From a virus, in the IMG/VR virus record IMGVR_UViG_3300008105_000050, positions 1 through 36,153 of that record: a stretch of 36,153 nt of DNA. One strand, given 5' to 3'. Below, in pieces: positions 29,103-35,058 of the stretch. The notes beneath the pieces were generated by a model, which was given only the letters and a program-made list of their open reading frames with translations, ran no database searches and had not been told where the DNA came from. The stretch's first letter is position 1; each line of letters starts with the position of its first letter. A program made the translations under genes and the position numbers.

Positions 29103-29555
29103 TTACTGCCCTAGGAATATAGCCCCAGCCGTATTCCACACAAAGGTAAATGTAGCAGGACTTGGGCTAGGCGATGTAGGAGGTGTGTAGGCTGGTACTA
29201 GTTCAACAAAGCCTAGTGCAATGTCAGTGCTAGCCGAAGTCCCTACAGTCCCCTTGAAGATAACACCACCAACAATGGGGGCAGCAGTAGCAGCCCATAG
29301 TGCTGTCCATACGGTGTTATCAAATCTCAGGGATGAGGCATTAGAAAGATAGGTGTTGGGATTAGTACCACTAGATTTAACTAGGTCTTTCCGCACATAG
29401 GAACCGCCACTAACCTCGTTAGTCAAATCAGCCCTTGTTGATACTGATGTTGAGGGCAGTGCGGTTACTAGTGCGATGTAGAAAGAGTCTGAGAGTAAGT
29501 TGACATTGACTCTAGCAATGTCGTTAGGAAATCGATTAAAGCGGTAGGAAGCCAT
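29103..29555 (-). CDS. Virion-type protein (cyanophage tail-associated)
   Basis: 150 aa. MASYRFNRFPNDIARVNVNL then LSDSFYIALVTALPST and LTNEVSGGSYVRKDL resemble a protein type found among tail genes (sd.f.iaLvt ... LTNEVSG.GYVR). A short Pro/Ser linker (YTPPTSPSPSP) precedes the last strand. The ATG at 29555 shares CATG with the divergent gene at 29554 and has no Shine-Dalgarno sequence. A TTG at 29606 would add 17 residues. Confidence 0.6.
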   Translation of the reverse strand: MASYRFNRFPNDIARVNVNLLSDSFYIALVTALPSTSVSTRADLTNEVSGGSYVRKDLVKSSGTNPNTYLSNASSLRFDNTVWTALWAATAAPIVGGVIFKGTVGTSASTDIALGFVELVPAYTPPTSPSPSPATFTFVWNTAGAIFLGQ

Positions 29556-29787
29556 GATAGTAGATAAGTTAAAAGGTAAGGTTGTTAAATCTGCAAAGTT
29601 TACCAATGAACATAGCGGGTATTACCCTGATATGGCTGGTGAAGTATCAATACTATTTGAGGATGGCAGTGAGTTAATCATTGAACCATTTGATTGCAAC
29701 TATGTAGATACAACCCTAATAGAACCCACCCTGAACAGTGATGTTATACCCATTGGGACTAACACTTTGGGAGAGGGCAGCGTATAA
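29554..29787 (+). CDS. Small hypothetical protein, 77 aa
   Basis: Product MIVDKLKGKVVKSAKFTNEH ... MAGEVSILFEDGSELIIEPF, a small beta-rich protein. AGGAAG precedes the ATG. Start codon shared (CATG) with the divergent minus-strand gene. The last 72 bp overlap the 3' end of the minus-strand gene 29716-30180. Not led by a hairpin repeat, unlike most neighbours. Confidence 0.55.
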   Translation: MIVDKLKGKVVKSAKFTNEHSGYYPDMAGEVSILFEDGSELIIEPFDCNYVDTTLIEPTLNSDVIPIGTNTLGEGSV

Positions 29788-30180
29788 GGATTCGTTAGGG
29801 CCAAGTAGTAATGCTTTGGTTCCTAACACTCCTTGTATTGAGTCAGGTAAAGGGACGTTGATGGTTACTAGGGCAGTAGCGTCATTAACTGATGCACTAT
29901 CAATAGATACTAACTGTACTTCTGGTAGAGCTAGGGTTAATCGTGTACTGTTAGCCCCTTTCTTAAATAGTCTAAGTACAGTGGTAGGTACAGTGCCACT
30001 AGTAGCTACAGGTATTGCTTGAATAGATTCTATGATGAGTCCATTCTCACCAGCTTGGACTAAGAGCAATGCAGAGCTAGTTGTGTCACCACCATTACGA
30101 GGGATGACTTGATTACTCAAAGATACTACTGCTTTAAAGGGTATCTTCTTAAAGATTGGCTCAGTGTTGGGGGATGCCAT
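29716..30180 (-). CDS. Virion-type protein, unknown
   Basis: 154 aa, beta-rich, no signal: VVSLSNQVIPRNGGDTTSSA ... LIIESIQAIPVATSGTVPTT ... LGPNESLYAALSQSV, then GYNITVQGGFY. Location and composition fit a phage capsid or tail decoration protein. No family is certain. The start is 8 nt from a CTACGCTA repeat and lacks a Shine-Dalgarno sequence. Confidence 0.55.
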   Translation of the reverse strand: MASPNTEPIFKKIPFKAVVSLSNQVIPRNGGDTTSSALLLVQAGENGLIIESIQAIPVATSGTVPTTVLRLFKKGANSTRLTLALPEVQLVSIDSASVNDATALVTINVPLPDSIQGVLGTKALLLGPNESLYAALSQSVSPNGYNITVQGGFY

Positions 30181-30188
30181 GAGGGATG

Positions 30189-30208
30189 GACGCTACGCTA
30201 GGGGATAA
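30189..30208 (+). repeat. CTACGCTA dispersed repeat
   Basis: GACGCTACGCTAGGGGATAA leading a plus-strand cassette (30230-31864) between virion genes. Confidence 0.8.
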
Positions 30209-30229
30209 TATCTATAGTACCTTACTTAA

Positions 30230-30448
30230 ATGACTGACAAAGAAATTACGCTAGCTTTATTTGGCTTGCTTGGTGATGACACAAAAACTGTGTTAGAGGC
30301 ATTAGTCTTTTTAAGGCGAGAAATTCCCTTAGAGACTATTACTGAATGCCGCAAAGAAATGATGCAAATGATTAATAATCTAAGCGCACTTCTTGAGCCT
30401 AAGATGAAAGTTGCAATTAAAGATTTACTTGATAAGTTAGGGCTTTAA
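30230..30448 (+). CDS. Small helical protein, 72 aa
   Basis: MTDKEITLALFGLLGDDTKT then VLEALVFLRREIPLETITEC: two amphipathic helices with a likely dimer interface. No domain recognised. Leads a run of seven plus-strand genes. Confidence 0.6.
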   Translation: MTDKEITLALFGLLGDDTKTVLEALVFLRREIPLETITECRKEMMQMINNLSALLEPKMKVAIKDLLDKLGL

Positions 30449-30449
30449 C

Positions 30450-30527
30450 ATGGACGCACGACTACTACTCATAGTCCTAATATGGATTGCAAAAGCTTTA
30501 TTTTGGGAGAAACACAAAGATGACTAG
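30450..30527 (+). CDS. Small membrane peptide, 25 aa
   Basis: MDARLLLIVLIWIAKALFWE then KHKDD: one hydrophobic span with charged C-terminus. Starts 1 nt after the previous stop and overlaps the next gene by 8 nt, which is the only real support; no Shine-Dalgarno is obvious. Confidence 0.45.
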   Translation: MDARLLLIVLIWIAKALFWEKHKDD

Positions 30528-30855
30528 AGCACAAGTACTTTATGATGCAATTCATAAGCAACAAGCTAAACAAGATGAATTGATTATCGCTAATGTTGAA
30601 GACAATCAATTATCTCTCCATCACGACTTGCACACATTCCTATCTAAGCTAGACCCAGATCTTTGCTACTACAGTGGCATTAGATATAAGTCAGAGCTAG
30701 ATGATTGTGGTGTTAGTGTTGATGGTCATACCAAAGGTAATGGTTGGAAGCTAAGGATATCTTGGGATAATGACACTACTGTTCTATGGAGTCCTAACCT
30801 TAAGGCTTTACTGAATGGCGCATTGGACTTTCTTAAGGAGAGGGTGACACCGTGA
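30520..30855 (+). CDS. Hypothetical protein, 111 aa
   Basis: Product MTRAQVLYDAIHKQQAKQDE ... YYSGIRYKSELDDCGVSVDG ... WKLRISWDNDTTVLWSPNLK. Helical start, then a beta part. The ATG at 30520 (GGGAG 10 nt upstream) is chosen over a TTG 33 nt before. Not recognised. Overlaps the first Trp-rich gene by 4 nt. Confidence 0.6.
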   Translation: MTRAQVLYDAIHKQQAKQDELIIANVEDNQLSLHHDLHTFLSKLDPDLCYYSGIRYKSELDDCGVSVDGHTKGNGWKLRISWDNDTTVLWSPNLKALLNGALDFLKERVTP

Positions 30856-31112
30856 AATGGCATTTATCAATTGATGATTGGCAAACATCCGAAGACTGGT
30901 TAAATGCAAGTGACTGTGACCTTGTTATTCTTGATATCAGAACTCTTGGCTATAACACCAATATTGTTTTATCATTTCAACCTATCTGTAATTGGCTATG
31001 GCAATGGGATGTAGATGTATTTAACCCTAGACCTTTTGGCGAAATAATACGGGTCAACCACAAGTTCCCGTCTTTTGATTTTGGGATAGTAGTTAAGAAG
31101 GTGAAAGTATGA
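30852..31112 (+). CDS. Trp-rich small protein 1 of tandem family
   Basis: 86 aa, GTG start at 30852 with GGAGAGGG upstream. MKWHLSIDDWQTSEDWLNAS ... LSFQPICNWLWQWDVDVFNP ... IIRVNHKFPSFDFGIVV. The core F-Q-P-I-x-N-W-L-W-Q-W followed by a hydrophobic strand recurs in the next gene almost unchanged. No transmembrane helix is clear; alternating strands suggest a beta structure. First of four tandem relatives. Confidence 0.65.
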   Translation: MKWHLSIDDWQTSEDWLNASDCDLVILDIRTLGYNTNIVLSFQPICNWLWQWDVDVFNPRPFGEIIRVNHKFPSFDFGIVVKKVKV

Positions 31113-31372
31113 GATGGCATTTATCCATTACTGATTGGCGAAAAGATGAGGAAGAAATGTTGTTTACTATTGCCGATTTTGACCTTGTTATTCTTGTTCT
31201 TTGGGCTTGGGGCTATAGAGTTATCTTCCAATGGTCATTTCAACCTATATATAATTGGCTATGGCAATGGGAGGTACAAGTATTTGGCTCTAGACCTGTT
31301 AATGAGTTAATTAGGATTTATCATAAACTGCCATCGTTAAACTTTCTTGTCATTGTTCACGGAGAAGACTGA
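31109..31372 (+). CDS. Trp-rich small protein 2 of tandem family
   Basis: 87 aa. MRWHLSITDWRKDEEEMLFT ... WSFQPIYNWLWQWEVQVFGS ... LIRIYHKLPSLNFLVIV: closest to the previous gene over the whole length (MxWHLSIxDW, DLVIL, FQPIxNWLWQW, HKxPS). Overlaps the previous stop by 4 nt, with AAGAAGGTG upstream. Confidence 0.65.
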   Translation: MRWHLSITDWRKDEEEMLFTIADFDLVILVLWAWGYRVIFQWSFQPIYNWLWQWEVQVFGSRPVNELIRIYHKLPSLNFLVIVHGED

Positions 31373-31659
31373 TGGAACTTAGAACATCCATTATTGGTTT
31401 CGATCCAACTAACCCTTATTCAGGGTCAGATGATGCTGACTGTATTGAGCTTTATCTAGGGTTAAGTCAATGGCTGCATATAACAATTCAGATGTATTTC
31501 TTCCCCTTATCTTTATGGAATATGACCAACAATGAGTTCAAGTCTTATAAAACGCAACTTAGTTTTGGATTATCAGTTAATCTACCTACTTTCTGGTTTA
31601 GGTTTAACTGTCTGATGTTTCCAAAACATCCAAGGAGGAACATTAACTTTGAAGATTGA
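31372..31659 (+). CDS. Trp-rich small protein 3 of tandem family (diverged)
   Basis: 95 aa. Product MELRTSIIGFDPTNPYSGSD ... LHITIQMYFFPLSLWNMTNN ... LSFGLSVNLPTFWFRFNCLM. Keeps the layout of its neighbours (short start, F.PLS.W core, then LP..WF). More diverged. Starts in a TGATG overlap with gene 2; GGAGAAGAC upstream. Confidence 0.55.
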   Translation: MELRTSIIGFDPTNPYSGSDDADCIELYLGLSQWLHITIQMYFFPLSLWNMTNNEFKSYKTQLSFGLSVNLPTFWFRFNCLMFPKHPRRNINFED

Positions 31660-31864
31660 ACTAACAAAAGACTGGGATTCCAGAGGAATAAAGCTAGTTA
31701 CCAAAACCTTTGCTATTGAACTTATGTTTCATCAGCTTAGTAGTTGGGCTTGGGAATGGAGAATAGAACCAGAGCAGCCTTTAGACAATATCCCTTTATA
31801 TATTTGCTTGCCAACTATGAGCATATATTTATGGGCTAATGTCAAGCTAAATAAGAGTGCATAA
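31649..31864 (+). CDS. Trp-rich small protein 4 of tandem family, TTG start
   Basis: 71 aa. The TTG at 31649 is chosen because AGGAGG (31633-31638) lies 10 nt upstream; there is no ATG in frame near. MKIELTKDWDSRGIKLVTKT ... FHQLSSWAWEWRIEPEQPLD ... YICLPTMSIYLWANVKL repeats the F-[QH]-x-L-x-x-W-x-W-x-W core. The last 23 bp overlap the end of the minus-strand gene 31842-32306. Confidence 0.6.
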   Translation: MKIELTKDWDSRGIKLVTKTFAIELMFHQLSSWAWEWRIEPEQPLDNIPLYICLPTMSIYLWANVKLNKSA

Positions 31865-32306
31865 AGATACGCGATCCTATGTTTGGCACTGCCATACCCG
31901 GGACTGCGTTGATATAGGCGCTACCACTCCTAGAGAATCTATAGGCGTAGTCTTTGTTCCTAAAGTTTGTGACAAATAGAGTGTTAGCTAACTCATCACA
32001 GTACTGACGATAAATCTCACCCCATTGCTTCATTGTGGTAATGGGGGATTTGTCAGTGCGGGTACGGTTGATATCACCAGCAAAGAGTTGTATCTGAGTA
32101 AAGCTATCAGGGTTAGTAGGATCTTTAGCTAGGAATATTGCATCTAAAGTATCTAAGTAACTACGGATATAGGTAAGTACTACCTCATCCCTGATAGTAG
32201 ACATAGCCATTTCTAGCTGCTCGCACTCCCCCGCTTGGATACCAGCATAGTCTGCATAACCTAGATGAAATCTGGTTCTTGATTTATCACGTTCTGACAA
32301 TTCCAT
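31842..32306 (-). CDS. Virion-associated protein, MELSERDKSR type
   Basis: 154 aa. MELSERDKSRTRFHLGYADY then AGIQAGECEQLEMAMSTIRD: the helical, charged start is a type seen among phage head-tail genes of cyanobacteria and relatives. The rest is helical (IRSYLDTLDAIFLAKDPTNP ... MKQWGEIYRQYCDELANTLF) and ends with a Gly/Pro-rich strand. No Shine-Dalgarno. A diverged remnant of its first 12 codons lies 290 bp upstream, beyond a plus-strand gene. Confidence 0.6.
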   Translation of the reverse strand: MELSERDKSRTRFHLGYADYAGIQAGECEQLEMAMSTIRDEVVLTYIRSYLDTLDAIFLAKDPTNPDSFTQIQLFAGDINRTRTDKSPITTMKQWGEIYRQYCDELANTLFVTNFRNKDYAYRFSRSGSAYINAVPGMAVPNIGSRIFMHSYLA

Positions 32307-32317
32307 TAATTACTACC

Positions 32318-32542
32318 ATGAAAGAATATTTAATACAGTCTAAGTATATAAGAACTGAATCCTATAAGGGTGAGGATAGATGGTACACAGTCATGACTAC
32401 TAGCGCACAAGACGATGATAGCTTTACTGGTGCTTACAGTAGATTACTAGCAGAGTTCTTGTCTACTAGAGACGAGTTTGTTCATGCTGAGTTTAGAGGC
32501 ATTAGAAGAGAAACTATCACTACTGATACAGTCCTTGTCTAG
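32318..32542 (+). CDS. Small hypothetical protein, 74 aa
   Basis: MKEYLIQSKYIRTESYKGED then RWYTVMTTSAQDDDSF; mixed alpha/beta with an Arg-rich end (HAEFRGIRRETITT). The ATG at 32318 has no clear Shine-Dalgarno. It is flanked on both sides by copies of the 5' end of the minus-strand gene 31842-32306, so it looks like an insertion between two alleles. Confidence 0.5.
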   Translation: MKEYLIQSKYIRTESYKGEDRWYTVMTTSAQDDDSFTGAYSRLLAEFLSTRDEFVHAEFRGIRRETITTDTVLV

Positions 32543-32595
32543 TATTGCCTACGGCAGAAGCGTACCCTAGATTTATCACGTTCAGAAAGTTCCAT
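32539..32595 (-). pseudogene. Remnant 5' end of a second MELSERDKSR allele
   Basis: Reads MELSERDKSRVRFCRRQY then stop, against MELSERDKSRTRFHLGY in the intact gene at 32306. The DNA differs mainly at silent sites (TTG/CTT, TCA/TCT, AGA/AGG), so it derives from a diverged relative, not from a recent duplication. Confidence 0.75.
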
Positions 32596-32604
32596 GAGGT
32601 TATT

Positions 32605-32802
32605 ATGTCCTATCGTTTAGATGAATCAATATTTTATAGAAACCTACATGGAATATTTGACCATAGACGTGTAGGTAGAGTTAAAAGAGTTGTCTGGGTA
32701 GAGCCTGTTATTGATGGTGTTTGCACAGAACGTTATAAGCAAATTGATTTAGCGGCTACTCTGAAACTACATTCCCAAACACAAGAGAATTATCAGCTTT
32801 GA
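32605..32802 (+). CDS. Small hypothetical protein, 65 aa
   Basis: MSYRLDESIFYRNLHGIFDH then RRVGRVKRVVWVEPVIDGVC: basic middle, no domain recognised. The ATG at 32605 with GAGGT 7 nt upstream is chosen over an upstream TTG that would run through the pseudogene remnant. The last 47 bp overlap the 3' end of the minus-strand gene 32756-33193. Confidence 0.5.
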   Translation: MSYRLDESIFYRNLHGIFDHRRVGRVKRVVWVEPVIDGVCTERYKQIDLAATLKLHSQTQENYQL

Positions 32803-33193
32803 TAGCATCAATAGTAGCTTGGTTGAAGTTGACTTTAGCTAAGGTTAGTACTTCAACTAAGTGTTCAATACTTGTATACCCACCACTAGGGCGGTTGTTT
32901 ACAATACCCTTAGCAATAGCACGCCCTATTCCTCTAACTAACTCAGCTAAGTCAGTTGCAGTTAAGGACTCATCATTAATGTTGACCTGTACTTGTGCAG
33001 GGCTACCAGCAATAGTGGGTGTAGGTGTGACTATGACGGGTGTGGTTGAGGTAAAGGTTTGGATGATATCACCTAAGCCTGATTCAAACCTATTACCACT
33101 AGAGTCTTGTAGATACACGTAGGTGCTGAACTCATTGAGTAAGGTACATAGTCCTCTAGTGCGATGTTGTACGGTTGGTGGATTCATTGTCAT
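32756..33193 (-). CDS. HhH-like virion-region protein 1, paralogue of next
   Basis: 145 aa. TRGLCTLLNEFSTYVYLQDS then SGNRF, then VRGIGRAIAKGIVNNRPSGG then YTSIEHLVEVLTLAKVNFNQ. The second half has a helix-hairpin-helix-like pattern (G-I-G-R-A-I-A-K-G-I...RP..GY.S..HL). The gene upstream is a clear tandem paralogue. HhH motifs usually contact DNA or proteins non-specifically; a tail or capsid accessory role is possible. Confidence 0.6.
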   Translation of the reverse strand: MTMNPPTVQHRTRGLCTLLNEFSTYVYLQDSSGNRFESGLGDIIQTFTSTTPVIVTPTPTIAGSPAQVQVNINDESLTATDLAELVRGIGRAIAKGIVNNRPSGGYTSIEHLVEVLTLAKVNFNQATIDAIKADNSLVFGNVVSE

Positions 33194-33223
33194 TAATAGT
33201 AATTTGCTTATCTAATCTTACTC

Positions 33224-33661
33224 TTAATACAACTCTTCAACACCACCAAACACCACCAATTGCAGAGACTTGAAATGCTCTAAAGTTTTGTGGTCTAGGT
33301 GTACGCCATTAGTAGTGAGGATAGTAGTTAGATGTGGGTAGTCTAGATAGCCTTGATTGGGGCGATTCATGACTATCACTCTAGCTACATCCTCATCTAC
33401 TCCTAGAGCTTTAACTACATCCTCAGTAATGATGGATAGGTCATTGATATCTATAGGATATCTTTGTACGTCAGCTTTAAAGCATGACTCTAGGAAAGAT
33501 AGATTAGGCGATACTTCAGTAGCATTAACATCTATAGGTCTTGTGAACTCATGAGCTTGTGCTTGGAACTTCTTGCCATTAGCATCTACCAGTACGAAAT
33601 AGTCATAGAACTCTGACCAAATACTACATAGTCCTTTTGTTTTGTGGATAACTTTTTCCAT
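33224..33661 (-). CDS. HhH-like virion-region protein 2, paralogue of previous
   Basis: 145 aa. MEKVIHKTKGLCSIWSEFYD then YFVLVDANGKKF, then ALGVDEDVARVIVMNRPNQG then YLDYPHLTTILTTNGVHLDH. Same length and same landmarks as its neighbour (GLC...EF..Y..L.D..G..F; RP..GY....HL; final LVFG). 30 bp separate the two. No Shine-Dalgarno before the ATG. Confidence 0.6.
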   Translation of the reverse strand: MEKVIHKTKGLCSIWSEFYDYFVLVDANGKKFQAQAHEFTRPIDVNATEVSPNLSFLESCFKADVQRYPIDINDLSIITEDVVKALGVDEDVARVIVMNRPNQGYLDYPHLTTILTTNGVHLDHKTLEHFKSLQLVVFGGVEELY

Positions 33662-33696
33662 ATCGGGATCGGGTCAATAATAGTGATGTTCTAATG

Positions 33697-33721
33697 ATAC
33701 CCTACGCTACGCTATGGGGGA
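33697..33721 (+). repeat. CTACGCTA dispersed repeat
   Basis: CCCTACGCTACGCTATGGGG with a short CCC/GGG stem, leading the plus-strand gene at 33738 between virion genes. Confidence 0.75.
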
Positions 33722-33737
33722 GATTTAGGGTTAAGAG

Positions 33738-33971
33738 ATGAGTGAGACTAAAGTTTTTTTATACGTTGTTGAAGTTTGCTTTAAGGATGATAGATGGCTG
33801 CTAAGTGATTACAGTTTAAACACTCCAAGAATAGATAATATTCACGATGCTAGGCTGCTTCTTCAAAAGGCAAGGCGTGAGAATGAAAGTGCTGTTTGTC
33901 TTAATAGTCGGGCTGTTGCAAAATATCGAATTATGAAAGCTACAACTACATTTGAGGTACTAGACTTTTAA
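33738..33971 (+). CDS. Small hypothetical protein, 77 aa
   Basis: MSETKVFLYVVEVCFKDDRW then LLSDYSLNTPRI; strand-helix-strand pattern with LLLQKARRENESAVCL. GGGTTAAGAG upstream gives only a weak ribosome-binding site. A hairpin-led plus-strand cassette facing the virion gene at 34041. The palindrome TAGACTTTTAAAGTCTA (33961-33977) contains its stop codon. Confidence 0.6.
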   Translation: MSETKVFLYVVEVCFKDDRWLLSDYSLNTPRIDNIHDARLLLQKARRENESAVCLNSRAVAKYRIMKATTTFEVLDF

Positions 33972-33984
33972 AGTCTATACAGAG

Positions 33985-34011
33985 AAGCCCCATCCATAAT
34001 AGATAGGGCTT
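33985..34011. terminator. Possible bidirectional terminator
   Basis: AAGCCCCATC pairs with GATAGGGCTT over 10 bp with one mismatch, between convergent genes (33971 and 34041). T-runs on either side are short, so termination strength is uncertain. Confidence 0.5.
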
Positions 34012-34040
34012 TCTGAAATCTTCTTGACCTAAGAGGCGAT

Positions 34041-34742
34041 CTAGATAATTTGACCACGGATGTAGGACAGTGCATCCACAGTAGGAGCTAACCAGTACTT
34101 GATTTGGATAGGGATGTCTACCCATTGTGGGAAGCCAAAACCTACAGGGATGTTAGCTACAGAGATACCACTACCAACTGATGTACCAGCAGTAACCGTA
34201 GAGTATAAGTTAACAGTACGGTCAGCATCAGTACCAGTGTAAGCACCTAAGCCAGTTACCGCCACTGCTTCATTAGCAAATGGGTTAATCACTTTACCTA
34301 GTACGCTGAAGTGGTCAGCAGCTAGGAAGTTGCCATTAGCTTGAACTTGTGCTGATAGACCGCCAAGTGAGTTAGCAACAGTACTAGCAACACCTTGTGC
34401 AGCCGTAGCCACCTTGAGTGTGTTAGTAGAAGTACCAGTCAGCACGTTGAATACAAAGGATTGTTGATTAGGGCTAAATGCACTACCAGGGAGCATCCAA
34501 GACACTTCAGTAACGTAAGCGTTAAGAGGGATGATTAAGTTAGGGGAGATTGTGAGGAGTTCAGAACCCGCTACTTGGTCAGTGCCTAGAGGGTTCGCGG
34601 GGATACGAGCAGTAATGACGGTCTGAGGTGTGGTGGTTACTCGGAATACTCCATCAATAGCGCCTATTACGCCACTGATAGGAGAGTTAACGAGGTTACC
34701 AGCATTCTCAGAACCAATATAGTTTCCAAATGTTGCAGACAT
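34041..34742 (-). CDS. Structural protein next to capsid gene
   Basis: 233 aa, Ala/Gly/Thr/Val-rich, beta throughout: VNSPISGVIGAIDGVFRVTT ... SVLGKVINPFANEAVAVTGL ... FGFPQWVDIPIQIKYWLAP. Its place directly downstream of the capsid and gp49-like genes, and its composition, fit a head decoration or head-completion protein. No specific family is recognised. No Shine-Dalgarno. Confidence 0.6.
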   Translation of the reverse strand: MSATFGNYIGSENAGNLVNSPISGVIGAIDGVFRVTTTPQTVITARIPANPLGTDQVAGSELLTISPNLIIPLNAYVTEVSWMLPGSAFSPNQQSFVFNVLTGTSTNTLKVATAAQGVASTVANSLGGLSAQVQANGNFLAADHFSVLGKVINPFANEAVAVTGLGAYTGTDADRTVNLYSTVTAGTSVGSGISVANIPVGFGFPQWVDIPIQIKYWLAPTVDALSYIRGQII

Positions 34743-34779
34743 AGTTCTTTAGGGTTAGGGAGGTGATGGGAAGGATGAG

Positions 34780-35058
34780 CTATAGTTTGCCCACAAGTTT
34801 GTTTTGAAGGAGATAACCTTCTAGTTGCCACAACTGGTTTTCAGCTTGTTCTCGCGCTACTTGTCTGCCAATCTCAATATTAAAGTTAGCAGGGTCAACA
34901 CAAGCGCCTCTACCAAGCAGGGTAAAGCCTGAAGATAGTTTATAGGACACCACGACTTCTTTATCCCAAAACACTGCTTCTTGGGTTTCAGCAGTGTCAA
35001 GCAATTCCTTGATTTGGGTAAGAGTTACTCGGTTAGAGTTGTGACTAGAATAGTCAAT
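34780..35058 (-). CDS. N4 gp49 / Sf6 gp66 family protein
   Basis: The core SSGFTLLGRGACVDPANFNI then EIGRQVAREQAENQLWQLEG and YLL matches the N4 gp49/Sf6 gene 66 family (G....G.gACVDP.NF..eIG...A...A...lW.L.GY.L), small proteins beside phage head genes. No ATG or GTG lies in frame at the 5' end. The coding pattern NRVTLTQIKELLDTAETQEA continues upstream of the TTG at 35004 to an ATT at 35058. That ATT has AGGAG 5 nt upstream, so it may be the start. Overlaps the capsid gene end by 34 nt. Confidence 0.75.
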   Translation of the reverse strand: MDYSSHNSNRVTLTQIKELLDTAETQEAVFWDKEVVVSYKLSSGFTLLGRGACVDPANFNIEIGRQVAREQAENQLWQLEGYLLQNKLVGKL

